Shown: positions 21,742 through 30,705 of the stretch, in pieces
How positions within the stretch are numbered: position 1 is the stretch's first letter
Layout: the number at the start of each line of letters is the position of its first letter
Source: Monoplex corrugatus
Taxonomy: Eukaryota > Mollusca > Gastropoda > Littorinimorpha > Ranellidae
Direction of reading: 5' to 3'
NCBI GenBank assembly: GCA_030674185.1
Contig: JAPXFY010000012.1
Location: forward strand, 2,007,374 to 2,071,373
DNA: 64,000 bases
Program-made: the position numbers and the translations under genes
The notes under the pieces: model-generated
What the model saw: only the letters and a program-made list of their open reading frames with translations
Databases searched by the model: none
Told to the model about the DNA's origin: nothing

Positions 21742-22625
21742 ACAGAGTTGAGAAATTTGATAAATGAAGCTTGTGAAGAAATCCCTAAGGCAGATAGGAA
21801 AGCAAAATAGAGCTGGATGACTAATGAAATTTTGGGTTTGATGGAGGAAAGGAGGAGGGCAAAGAGAAATGAGGAGATATACAGGAGGATAAACAAAGAA
21901 ATCAGGAATAGGTGCAATGAAGCTAAGGAAGCTTGGCTGAAAACAAAAAGCAAAGAATAGAAGAACGACACAAAACGGATCCTCGGGTATGTACAGACAA
22001 ATTGAAGAAACTGTCTACAGGCAAAATACATGCACATCAACTGGTTGCTTAAAATCGAAAGATGGCACGCTTATCATGGAAAAATCAATTTTCATTGCAC
22101 TTCCAAAGAAGACATGGGCTATAGAATGTGAATTCCATCGCACAATCAGTTTGATGAGTCATGTAACAAAAATCCTGTTAAGAATAATCATGATGAGGAC
22201 AAGGAATAGAATCAAAAGAAAAAATTGCAGAAGAACAGTGTGGATTTGTGGAAGGGAAGGGAACTATTAATGCCATATACATCATAAGAACTATCATAGA
22301 GAGGTCAGTTGAGATGAATAAGTTTTTGTATATATGAAAAGGCTTTTGATCGGGTACGACATGAAGAATTGATCAACCAACTGGAGAGACTCAATGTCGA
22401 TGGAAAAGATCTACGAATAATCAGGAATATGTACTGGGAACAAACAGCTGCAATGATAATAGAAAACAATATAAGCTCTTTCCAAAACATCAAAGAAGAG
22501 TCAGACAGGGTTGTGTTTTGTCACCAGATCTGTTTTCACTTTACAGCAAAAACATCATGAGAAACCTAGAAGAAGACCCTGGATTAAAGGTTGGAGGGAA
22601 AATGATAAATAACATTTGATAATGA

Positions 22626-23144
22626 TATGCAGATGACACCGTGCTAATTGCAGAAAGTGAAAGGGACCTACAAAACCTTGTGAATATACTAGAAATAGAA
22701 ACCAAAGGTAAGGGGCTGGAACAAAACAGCAAGAAGACTGAAGTCATGGAGATCAGTAAAAAACATGAAATCCTCTCATGCAAAATAACAGCAAATGGCA
22801 CAACCTTGACACAGGTTGATAAATTTAAATACCTGGAAACGATCATTTCATCAGACGGCAGATGCACATCAGAAATAGCCGGCAGAATCGGCCAAGCCAA
22901 AACAGCATTCAAAAAGATGGAGAGCATTCTTACCAACAAATGCCTATCAATTAACACCAGGAAGAGAGTTCTTGAATGTTATATAGAACCAATACTGTTG
23001 TACGGATGTGAGGCATGGACAGTCAACAAGCAAAGCCAGAACAAGATTGAGGCAGCCAAGATGTGGTTTCTAAGAAGAATGTTGAGAGTTCCATGGACAG
23101 CAAAGAAAACAAACGGGACAGTCTTGATGGAGGCAGACACATGA
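22626..23144 (+). pseudogene. Reverse transcriptase C-terminal part of LINE family A copy 1
   Basis: Open from the YADD catalytic box through the thumb-like region to TGA at 23142. Recognisable stretches are YADDTVLIAE, the conserved KYLETIISSDG and LLYGCEAWTVNK. Upstream RT motifs (KAFDRVRHEE near 22340, QGCVLSPDLFSLY near 22510) lie in other frames because of several indels, so no functional RT can be made. Sequence between 23145 and 23396 is the remaining C-terminal coding tail in a broken frame. Confidence 0.8.
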
Positions 23145-23396
23145 AGATCATTCATAAGGAAGATTAGGAAAAGACAGGCAACATTTATAGGCCATTTTAT
23201 GAGGAAAGGGGAATTGGAGCACCTGGTCACAACGGGAAAGCTGGAGGGGAAGAGAGCACTGGGTAGACCCAGGGAGAAAATGCTAGACGGACTTGCAGAG
23301 TGGCTGAAGACAGGGAGGGTGGAAGAGATGCTTGAGGCAACAAGAATTAGAGACAGATGAAAGTCCATAATCGCCAACGCCGTGCGGCAAGGCACC

Positions 23397-23438
<42 letters not shown>

Positions 23439-23439
<1 letters not shown>

Positions 23440-24038
23440 AAATGACATAGTGCAAGAATCTGGTGTCCTATACAAAAAGTATTATTTATGTACTTTTGTC
23501 AATTTTACTTTGTTGCTACAGAATATTTTTGAAATAACATGATGTCTGTTCGATTTTGGATCAACCTGAATGAGCAAAATGTATTGAATGAATGAAAGTT
23601 ATTTGGAGTTTTTTTGGCTTGAGGAAGAGATGTGACTTTTTTAAATTCTAAGTCAAAAGTTCAGAATTCCGTCTGATAAAATTCTCATCCTAGCAAACCA
23701 GTTTGAACTGCTGCCAACTGGTTGATGTTTTCATATAACTCAAAACTGTCAGCATAAAAATCCAACTTTATTCCAAAATCTGTCCAGTTCTTGAATTCCA
23801 AAACCTGTCCAGTTCTTGATTGCAAATGGAAAATCAGCCTGGCTGTGGAATGAAAATCTGTGTCTGCCTGTGTGTATGTACATATATATGCGTATCTAGA
23901 CATGCATTTGATTTGACGCTTGTGTGCTAGTACAACTACAAGTGTGTGTCTGTGTTGGTTTGTGTATGTGAGCATGTTAATTCTTTTTAGAAACATTATC
24001 ATGCAATGTGTGCAGTGCTTGTGTGCTGATGTGAGTGT
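23439..24038. other. Non-repetitive stretch, no gene recognised
   Basis: About 600 bp of AT-rich sequence after the LINE tail with no convincing ORF, splice pair or repeat. The satellite that precedes the LINE does not resume here, so the LINE's right flank differs from its left flank. Confidence 0.6.
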
Positions 24039-24445
24039 GTCTGTGTGTGGGTTTGTGTATGTGCGCATGTCAATACCTGTGTGTGGGTTTGTGTATGTGC
24101 GCATGTCAATACCTGTGTGTGGGTTTGTGTATGTGAGCATGTCAATACCTGTGTGTGGGTTTGTGTATGTGAGCATGTCAATACCTGTGTGTGGGTTTGT
24201 GTATGTGAGCATGTCAATACCTGTGTGTGGGTTTGTGTATGTGCGCATGTCAATACCTGTGTGAGGGTTTGTGTATGTGCGCATGTCAATACCTGTGTGT
24301 GGGTTTGTGTATGTGCGCATGTCAATACCTAGTACTGTGTGTGAGTTTGTGTATGTGAGCATGTCAATACCTGTGTGGGGTTTGTGTATGTGAGCATGTC
24401 AATACCTGTGTGTGGGTTTGTGTATGTGTGCATGTCAATACTTTT
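24039..24445. repeat. 36-bp minisatellite
   Basis: About eleven tandem copies of a 36-bp unit, GTGTGTGGGTTTGTGTATGT followed by GCGCATGTCAATACCT, with alternating GCGCATG and GAGCATG variants and one longer unit near 24325. Because 36 is divisible by three, open frames run through it on both strands; they are artefacts. Flanking sequence on both sides (23955-24010 and 24440-24475) contains a matching CTTTTTAGA and ATCATGCAATGTGTGC segment, so a larger unit was also duplicated. Confidence 0.93.
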
Positions 24446-25060
24446 TAGAGAAGTTATCATGCAATGTGTGCGGTGCTTTTGCTTTACAATGATAATTACC
24501 ATAATTTTGGGCTTATGAGGCACAAACTTTTCCCCTCAACTTTGATCCCTGTGTCTTGTGAGCTCTTGTGCCTTTTCTGAGGATGATTTAAATTTTGTGC
24601 TGGCTCCCCTCACCCAGATCTGCCATAGCGACACGCTTTTGCTGTTTTCTTCACCCTTTGTTTGTAAATCTTTGTTAATTACTGTCACTGATGTCAGTGT
24701 TGGTACTTTTGAACATAAAACTTAAAAGTCACTTTCAAGTTTTGATACGTTTGGTTTTTTTATTTTTCCTTACGACCGATTTTCAAAGTGCGTGTTATTG
24801 GCTCTATGTGTTTTTTTGTGTGACTGACTTACAATATTTTTAAAAAGTGAAGGGTGTGCCCTGTGCACTGCAGCACCTTGTTGGCCAAAAACTATGGTAT
24901 GTATTTTAGAATGGTGACTGTGTATGAATATTGTTAATGTGAATTGATTTGATACTAGAAATTGTTGCCATTGATTTTTATTTTCATTTCATTTTATGTT
25001 GTTATTTTTTCCCTGTGTGTGCAAATATGATACAAGGTAATGTTTTCATGGGAGATAATA
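24446..25060. other. Non-repetitive stretch, no gene recognised
   Basis: AT-rich single-copy-looking sequence with no supported coding region. It ends at the start of the 33/39-bp minisatellite. Confidence 0.55.
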
Positions 25061-26670
25061 AGATTGACTTGACTCAGCATGTCTTGACTGTTAAGATTGA
25101 CTTGACTCAGTAGGCCTATGTCTTGACAGTTAAGATTGACTTGACTCAGCATGTCTTGACAGTTAAGATTGACTTGACTCAGTAGGCCTATGTCTTGACA
25201 GTTAAGATTGACTTGGCTCAGTAGGCCTATGTCTTGACAGTTAAGATTGACTTGACTCAGTAGGCCTGTCTTGACAGTTAAGATTGACTTGACTCAGTAG
25301 GCCTATGTCTTGACAGTTAAGATTGACTTGACTCAGCATGTCTTGACAGTTAAGATTGACTTGACTCAGTAGGCCTATGTCTTGACAGTTAAGATTGACT
25401 TGGCTCAGTAGGCCTATGTCTTGACAGTTAAGATTGACTTGACTCAGTAGGCCTATGTCTTGACAGTTAAGATTGACTTGACTCAGTAGGCCTATGTCTT
25501 GACAGTTAAGATTGACTTGACTCAGTAGGCCTATGTCTTGACAGTTAAGATTGACTTGACTCAGTAGGCCTATGTCTTGACAGTTAAGATTGACTTGACT
25601 CAGCATGTCTTGACAGTTAAGATTGACTTGACTCGACTCAGTAGGCCTATGTCTTGACAGTTAAAATTGACTTGGCTCAGCATGTCTTGACAGTTAAGAT
25701 TGACTTGACCTCAGTATGTCTTGACAGTTAAGATTGACTTGACTCGTAGGCCTATGTCTTGACAGTTAAGATTGACTTGACTCAGTAGGCCTATGTCTTG
25801 ACAGTTAAGATTGACTTGACTCAGTATGTCTTGACAGTTAAGCTTGACTTGACTCAGCATGTCTTGACAGTTAAGATTGACTTGACTCAGCATGTCTTGA
25901 CAGTTAAGATTGACTTGACTCAGCATGTCTTGACAGTTAAGATTGACTTGACTCAGCATGTCTTGACAGTTAAGCTTGACTTGACTCAGCATGTCTTGAC
26001 AGTTAAGATTGACTTGACTCAGTAGGCCTATGTCTTGACAGTTAAGATTGACTTGACTCAGCATGTCTTGACAGTTAAGCTTGACTTGACTCAGCATGTC
26101 TTGACAGTTAAGATTGACTTGACTCAGCATGTCTTGACAGTTAAGATTGACTTGACTCAGCATGTCTTGACAGTTAAGATTGACTTGACTCAGCATGTCT
26201 TGACAGTTAAGATTGACTTGACTCAGCATGTCTTGACAGTTAAGATTGACTTGACTCAGCATGTCTTGACAGTTAAGATTGACTTGACTCAGCATGTCTT
26301 GACAGTTAAGATTGACTTGACTCAGCATGTCTTGACAGTTAAGATTGACTTGACTCAGCATGTCTTGACAGTTAAGATTGACTTGACTCAGCATGTCTTG
26401 ACAGTTAAGATTGACTTGACTCAGCATGTCTTGACAGTTAAGATTGACTTGACTCAGCATGTCTTGACAGTTAAGATTGACTTGACTCAGCATGTCTTGA
26501 CAGTTAAGATTGACTTGACTCAGCATGTCTTGACAGTTAAGATTGACTTGACTCAGCATGTCTTGACAGTTAAGATTGACTTGACTCAGCATGTCTTGAC
26601 AGTTAAGCTTGACTTGACTCAGCATGTCTTGACAGTTAAGCTTGACTTGACTCAGCATGTCTTGACAGTG
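25061..26670. repeat. 33/39-bp minisatellite
   Basis: Tandem units of 33 bp (CTTGACAGTTAAGATTGACT + TGACTCAGCATGT) or 39 bp, in which CAGCATGT is replaced by CAGTAGGCCTATGT. The 39-bp form dominates the left third; the 33-bp form is nearly homogeneous from about 26040 to 26660. Both periods are multiples of three, which produces uninterrupted frames of 315 codons on the minus strand and 224 on the plus strand. These have no non-repeat sequence and are not regarded as genes. The array stops about 100 bp before the exon at 26775. Confidence 0.94.
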
Positions 26671-26774
26671 TTGGTTGTCAATGTGTACATTTTTGTCGTT
26701 ATTTTATGACGTAATTTATGTTTCTATCTGCATATCATGACTTTTTTCCACCATGTGTATTTGTGGTTGTGCAG

Positions 26775-26880
26775 GAGTTGGAAGACCTGTTAAAACCGGT
26801 GCTAGCCGACTGCGCCCTGTGGGACACAAAGACTGTCAGAGACAAAGACATGAAGAAAAAGATGCAGACATGTCTTGTGG
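26775..26880 (+). CDS. Probable internal exon 1 of an unrecognised gene
   Basis: A 106-bp block bounded by a good acceptor (pyrimidine-rich ATGACTTTTTTCCACC... ending TTGTGCAG) and a consensus donor (GTGG followed by GTAAGT). Read in the open frame it gives 35 codons plus one base, beginning ELEDLLKPVLADC and ending KKKMQTCLV. Composition is protein-like (acidic-hydrophobic helix, then a lysine-rich run) and unlike the surrounding AT-rich repeats. The trailing single base makes a phase-1 junction that fits the exons at 43942 and 60987. I do not recognise the family. It lies between a minisatellite and a decayed LINE. It could be a chance ORF, but both splice sites and composition argue for a real exon. 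Confidence 0.6.
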
Positions 26881-26959
26881 GTAAGTCTCGGCTGTCACCA
26901 CTGTTGTACAACACTTTGTGTGGTCCCACCATTTGTTATTCAACATTGTTATCAGAAAT

Positions 26960-27280
26960 GTGTGAAAAATAGAATGGAGAACACCTCTCATCACTGCTCT
27001 CCCTCGCTGGCATCGGGGGGTTAGGAGCCATGCTCGACATCATAAGCATTCTCCAGGTCACACGATTGAGACGTTGTGTGGGCGGACCTCCTGGATCCCC
27101 AGACCACAGACTTCGGCGATGTTGAAATAGGTGTGCGGTCGTCCCTTTCTTCTCCCTGCCTCAACTTTCCCCAGCAGAATCGTTGACATGAGATCTGTTT
27201 TGGTTTTCTGATCGCATAATCTTCGTATTTCAGCTTTCTGTTAGTAGTTGGCGCCTAACGTTCAGTTCCTTTAATTAATA
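26960..27280 (-). mobile_element. LINE family F fragment, C-terminal/3' part
   Basis: On the minus strand this reads, across frameshifts, as the C-terminal tail of an endonuclease-RT LINE: NRKLKYEDY, then in another frame LMSTILLGKVEAGRRKGRP and GLGIQEVRPHNVSIV. It continues the coding sequence of 27574-27873, from which it is separated by the inverted-repeat element. The family differs from family A. The GK.E..R.RGRP block is characteristic of RTE-like and related LINE tails. It is decayed and truncated at both ends. Confidence 0.7.
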
Positions 27281-27573
27281 TATATATGTTACCGTCAATG
27301 TACGAATTCAGGCAATGTGTGTATTTCAGGCAATGTTTAGGCCTATAGGGACTAGAGGAACTATAGACTATGAGAAAGAAGAAAAAAGAAAGGAAAGAAA
27401 GGTACTATCATGGCAATACAGTATCTTGGTGTTTGAAGTTGAATCGATGGATGTTTTTTAAAATGTACGCTTGCATACATATCAAAAACTCGTTTAGCAA
27501 ATACGCGTATTGCCTAAACATTGCCTGAAATACACACATTGCCTGAATTCGTACATTGACGGTAACATATATA
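27281..27573. mobile_element. 293-bp element with 62-bp perfect terminal inverted repeats (MITE-like), nested in LINE family F
   Basis: 27281-27342 and 27512-27573 are perfect reverse complements over 62 bp. Each arm runs from TATATATGTTACCGTCAATG to the motif TTCAGGCAATGTTTAGGC, and TTCAGGCAATG occurs twice in each arm. The ~169-bp centre contains no ORF. Removing the element joins the two LINE fragments in register (coding for TNDSI on one side and KELNVRRQLL on the other on the minus strand), so it behaves as an insertion. Flanking TA-rich bases allow a TA, TATA or TTAA target duplication; I cannot choose. It is a non-autonomous DNA transposon or foldback element of unknown superfamily. 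Confidence 0.8.
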
Positions 27574-27873
27574 CTATCGTTTGTTCTTCTGTCTGTCCAT
27601 TTGACTCTGAAAAGGCGTCTGTAGAGCCACATTTCTGCTGCATTGATTTTATTTTCTTACACTTTTCTTAATGTCTATGCTTCGCAACCATACATTAAAA
27701 CAGGCCAAACGAAAATTTTCAGGATTCTTAAATCTTCAGGAAGCCCTCTTTCTACATTGTTTAACTGGACCATTTTTTGTTTTGCCATGGCAATTCGTGT
27801 TTTCACATCTTTGGTGCAGGAGCCGTCGTTTGCTTTTACAGATCCTAGATACTTGAAATGTTGGACATACCTA
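27574..27873 (-). mobile_element. LINE family F fragment, RT C-terminal region
   Basis: Minus-strand frames read FKYLGSVKANDGSC, TRIAMAKQKMVQLNN, VWPVLMYGCEA and, after a frameshift, AEMWLYRRLFRVKW. This is the segment after the RT palm in many endonuclease-RT LINEs. The left neighbour after the nested element (26960-27280) continues it. The right end (about 27873) abuts the CAATA tail of a family B LINE end. It is a decayed fragment. Confidence 0.75.
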
Positions 27874-28001
27874 ATTAATACAATACAATACAATACAATA
27901 CAATACAATACAATACAATACAATACAATATTTTATATAGCGCAAAATCTTGATAAAATCAAATCTAAGCGCTAAAACAGACACAAACGCACGCATGCAC
28001 A

Positions 28002-28037
<36 letters not shown>

Positions 28038-28140
28038 TGCACACACACACACACACACGCACACGCACATGCACACGGCTATAAATGGGGAGAAAGAATA
28101 AAAGCAATGGAAAATTATAGAGAGCATATTATATACAATT
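27874..28140 (-). mobile_element. LINE family B, 3'-end fragment with CAATA tail
   Basis: A severely 5'-truncated copy of the family B LINE, on the minus strand. The plus strand shows a pentanucleotide CAATA tail (about 27878-27930), then the family-specific 3' end TATATAGCGCAAAATCTTG and AAATCAAATCTAAGCGC, a GCAC/CA tract (about 27990-28070), and CTATAAATGGGGAGAAAGAA. The same block, with the CA tract in the same place, ends the copies at 36306 and about 48140. The tail composition differs between copies. Confidence 0.85.
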
Positions 28141-28950
28141 ATATGAATCAAGGCAGGGACATATTTTCTGCCAACAGGCCACTGTCAGGTGTGCACTTAA
28201 GTCAGCAAAGAAACAAGTTCACTGAACTGAAGACAAAAATCACAGATCACTTTCCTGATGTTTTGCTGAATTGGTAAAGATAACACACATTGTTATGGCT
28301 CAGTGAAGATAACTCCCACTGTTATTTGTTAATGAAGATAACTCCCATTGTTATGGTTCAGTGAAGATAACTCCCCTTGTTATTGTTCCATGAAAAGAAG
28401 TCACATTCTTATTGTGCAATAAACATACATGTAAATTTATACACCTAGATCAGCTGCTACAGGACCACACCTGAAAAATCATAAGCGTTAATCTCTGTTG
28501 TTTGTTGGTATTTTTGAAAAGATATGTTTTGAGGTGTTGTTATTGGAAAGTACCATACATTGACTTTATCTTAACATTCACTGCTTTCATGTTTTGGTTG
28601 TTTGGTTGTTTTTGTTTTGCTTTGTTTTAGTTTAGAGACTTCTGTTTTTGTTTGTTTTTCTGTTTGTTTTGTTGTTGGACACTCTAGCGTTCTGTCAGGA
28701 TGAAAATCCAGTTTCAAAAAGTGGATGAACGTACACGAAGCAATGAACTCAAACAACACTTGAATCATAATCACAGCAGTTTCCTGCTGGTCTGTGAAAT
28801 GGCCACCCACAGGTGGGGAATGATAACAGCTCCTGTGGGATTTCCCCAAAACACTGGTTACTGGTCTGTTACACTGGGCGTTTCACTTCCTCGTCCCACT
28901 GTTCTCTGTCGTCACAAATAGTTATAAATACCAACATTAGTGACAGCGTT
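28141..28950. other. Mostly non-repetitive; short 38-bp tandem at 28280-28400
   Basis: Contains about three imperfect copies of a ~38-bp unit (GTGAAGATAACTCCCACTGT...). The rest looks single-copy, and I see no supported gene. A frame at 28700-28921 lacks splice or start support. Confidence 0.5.
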
Positions 28951-29144
28951 GGAATTAGCTTTGCTTTGGGAATACCCACAAAAATGACTGTTGTAGGCAT
29001 GTTGTATTTTTAGCTTCTGTCATCCACGCAGCATAGTCATAGACAGTGGTATTTTTAGCTGCTATTTTCCATACATTATGATACACAGTGGTACTTTTAG
29101 CTTGTCCACACAACATTGTAATACACAGTGGTATTTTCAGCTTG

Positions 29145-29187
<43 letters not shown>

Positions 29188-29190
29188 ATT
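28951..29190. repeat. ~50-bp tandem repeat followed by CA microsatellite
   Basis: About three imperfect copies of a unit containing CACAGTGGTATTTTTAGCT end in a CA tract (29147-29186). The CA tract directly extends the last repeat unit (CAGCTTGTCACACACAC). Confidence 0.75.
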
Positions 29191-29284
29191 TTACCACTTG
29201 TGTGGATTGACAAAGAGAAAGGCTGCCAGGTTGGTTGTTCTGTTCTTTTTCTCTGTTTTATGTCTTGGTTCAGTGCAGGTTTAC

Positions 29285-30224
29285 GTTTTGTTTTGATACA
29301 AGTTTTACATCTTGCTTTGACACACATCTTGCTTTGATACAAGTTTTACATCTTACTTTGACACACATCTTGGTTTGATACAAGTTTTACATCTTGGTTT
29401 GATACACATCTTGCTTTGATACAAGTTTTACATCTTGCTTTGATACAAGTTTTACATCTTGCTTTGATACAAGTTTACATCTTGGTTTGATACACATCTT
29501 GCTTTGATACAAGTTTTACATCTTGCTTTGATACACATCTTGGTTTGATACAAGTTTTACATCTTGCTTTGATACACATCTTGCTTTGATACAAGTTTTA
29601 CATCTTGCTTTGATACAAGTTTTACATCTTGGTTTGATACAAGTTTTACATCTTGGTTTGATACAAGTTTTACATCTTGGTTTGATACAGTTACACGGTT
29701 TATACATACTCTGGTTTGATACAATTTTACATCTTGGTTTGATACAAGTTTACATCTTGGTTTGATACAAGATTCATATAAAGTTTACATCCTGGTTTGG
29801 TACAAGTTTATATATTGGTTTGATACAAAGCTACATCTTTGTTTGATATAAGTTTATATATTGGTTTGATACAAGTTTATATATTGGTTTGATACAAGTT
29901 TATATATTGGTTTGATATAAGTTTATATATTGGTTTGATACAAGTTTATATATTGGTTTGATACAAGTTTATATATTGGTTTGATACAAGTTTATATATT
30001 AGTTTGATACAAGTTTATATATTGGTTTGATACAAGTTTATATATTGGTTTGATACAAGTTTATATATTAGTTTGATACAAGTTTATGTATTTGTTTGAT
30101 ACAAGGTCACATGTTGGTTTGATACAAGTTTACATCTTGGTTTGATACAACTTACATCTTGATTTGATACAAGTTTGCATCTTTATTTGGTACAAGTTTT
30201 ACATCTTGGTTTCATACAAGTTAT
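29285..30224. repeat. 23/24-bp minisatellite, two subfamilies
   Basis: Left half: TTTGATACAAGTTTTACATC TTGG units with CACATCTTGC variants. Right half (about 29800-30100): homogeneous TTTGATACAAGTTTATATAT TGG. The subfamilies differ in the second half of the unit only (TTACATCTTG versus TATATATTG). The left minor variants return at 30100-30220. Confidence 0.9.
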
Positions 30225-30705
30225 AAACCGTCTTATAAGATAATGTGTGTAACAAACCCTCTATAAGATAATGTGTGTAACAAACCATCTTATAAGATAA
30301 TGTGTGTAACAAACCCTCATAAGATAATGTGTGTAACAAACCCTCTTATAAGATAATGTGTGTAACAAACCCTCTTATAAGATAATGTGTGTAACAAACC
30401 CTCATAAGATAATGTGTGTAACAAACCCTCTTATAAGATAATTGTGTAACAAACCCTCTTATAAGATAATGTGTGTAACAAACCCTCTTATAAGATAATG
30501 TGTGTAACAAACCCTCTTATAAGATAATGTGTGTAACAAACCCTCTTATAAGATAATGTGTGTAACAAACCCTATTATAAGATAATGTGTGTAACAAACC
30601 CTCTTATAAGATAATGTGTGTAACAAACCCTCTTATAAGATAATGTGTGTAACAAACCCTCTTATAAGATAATGTGTGTAACAAACCCTCTTATAAGATA
30701 ATGTC
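30225..30705. repeat. 29-bp minisatellite, precursor-like to the 45-bp satellite
   Basis: About sixteen copies of AACAAACCCTCTTATAAGAT + AATGTGTGT. Its words AAGATAATGT, GTGT.ACA and AAACCCT also form the 45-bp satellite that follows. Transitional units at 30690-30790 contain mixtures of both. Confidence 0.92.

Larger units (their letters stand above)
20997..23438 (+). mobile_element. LINE family A copy 1: 5'-truncated, decayed RTE-like non-LTR retrotransposon
   Basis: A non-LTR retrotransposon begins abruptly inside the satellite, already within its endonuclease domain, and ends in a GAT/ATG trinucleotide tail (about 23397-23438). The coding order is endonuclease (to 21741), linker, reverse transcriptase and C-terminal region (RT box YADD at 22626-22637; C-terminal motif YGCEAWTVNKQ near 23005). 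Stops and frameshifts occur from 21739 onward, and about 230 bp found in copy 2 (52624-52847) is missing at 22083, where both edges carry AAAA. The protein resembles the family often annotated as craniofacial development protein 2-like, that is RTE-type endonuclease-RT; simple-sequence tails are usual in RTE. Clade naming is tentative. It is not autonomous. Confidence 0.9.

Noticed and set aside
25711..26709. Long open frames of 315 codons (minus) and 224 codons (plus) in the 33/39-bp minisatellite
   Set aside because: Both strands are open because the period is a multiple of three. There is no unique sequence, and the frame simply reads the repeat unit over and over.
28700..28921. 73-codon frame in single-copy sequence
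   Set aside because: The frame is short and lacks start context, splice borders and recognisable motifs.
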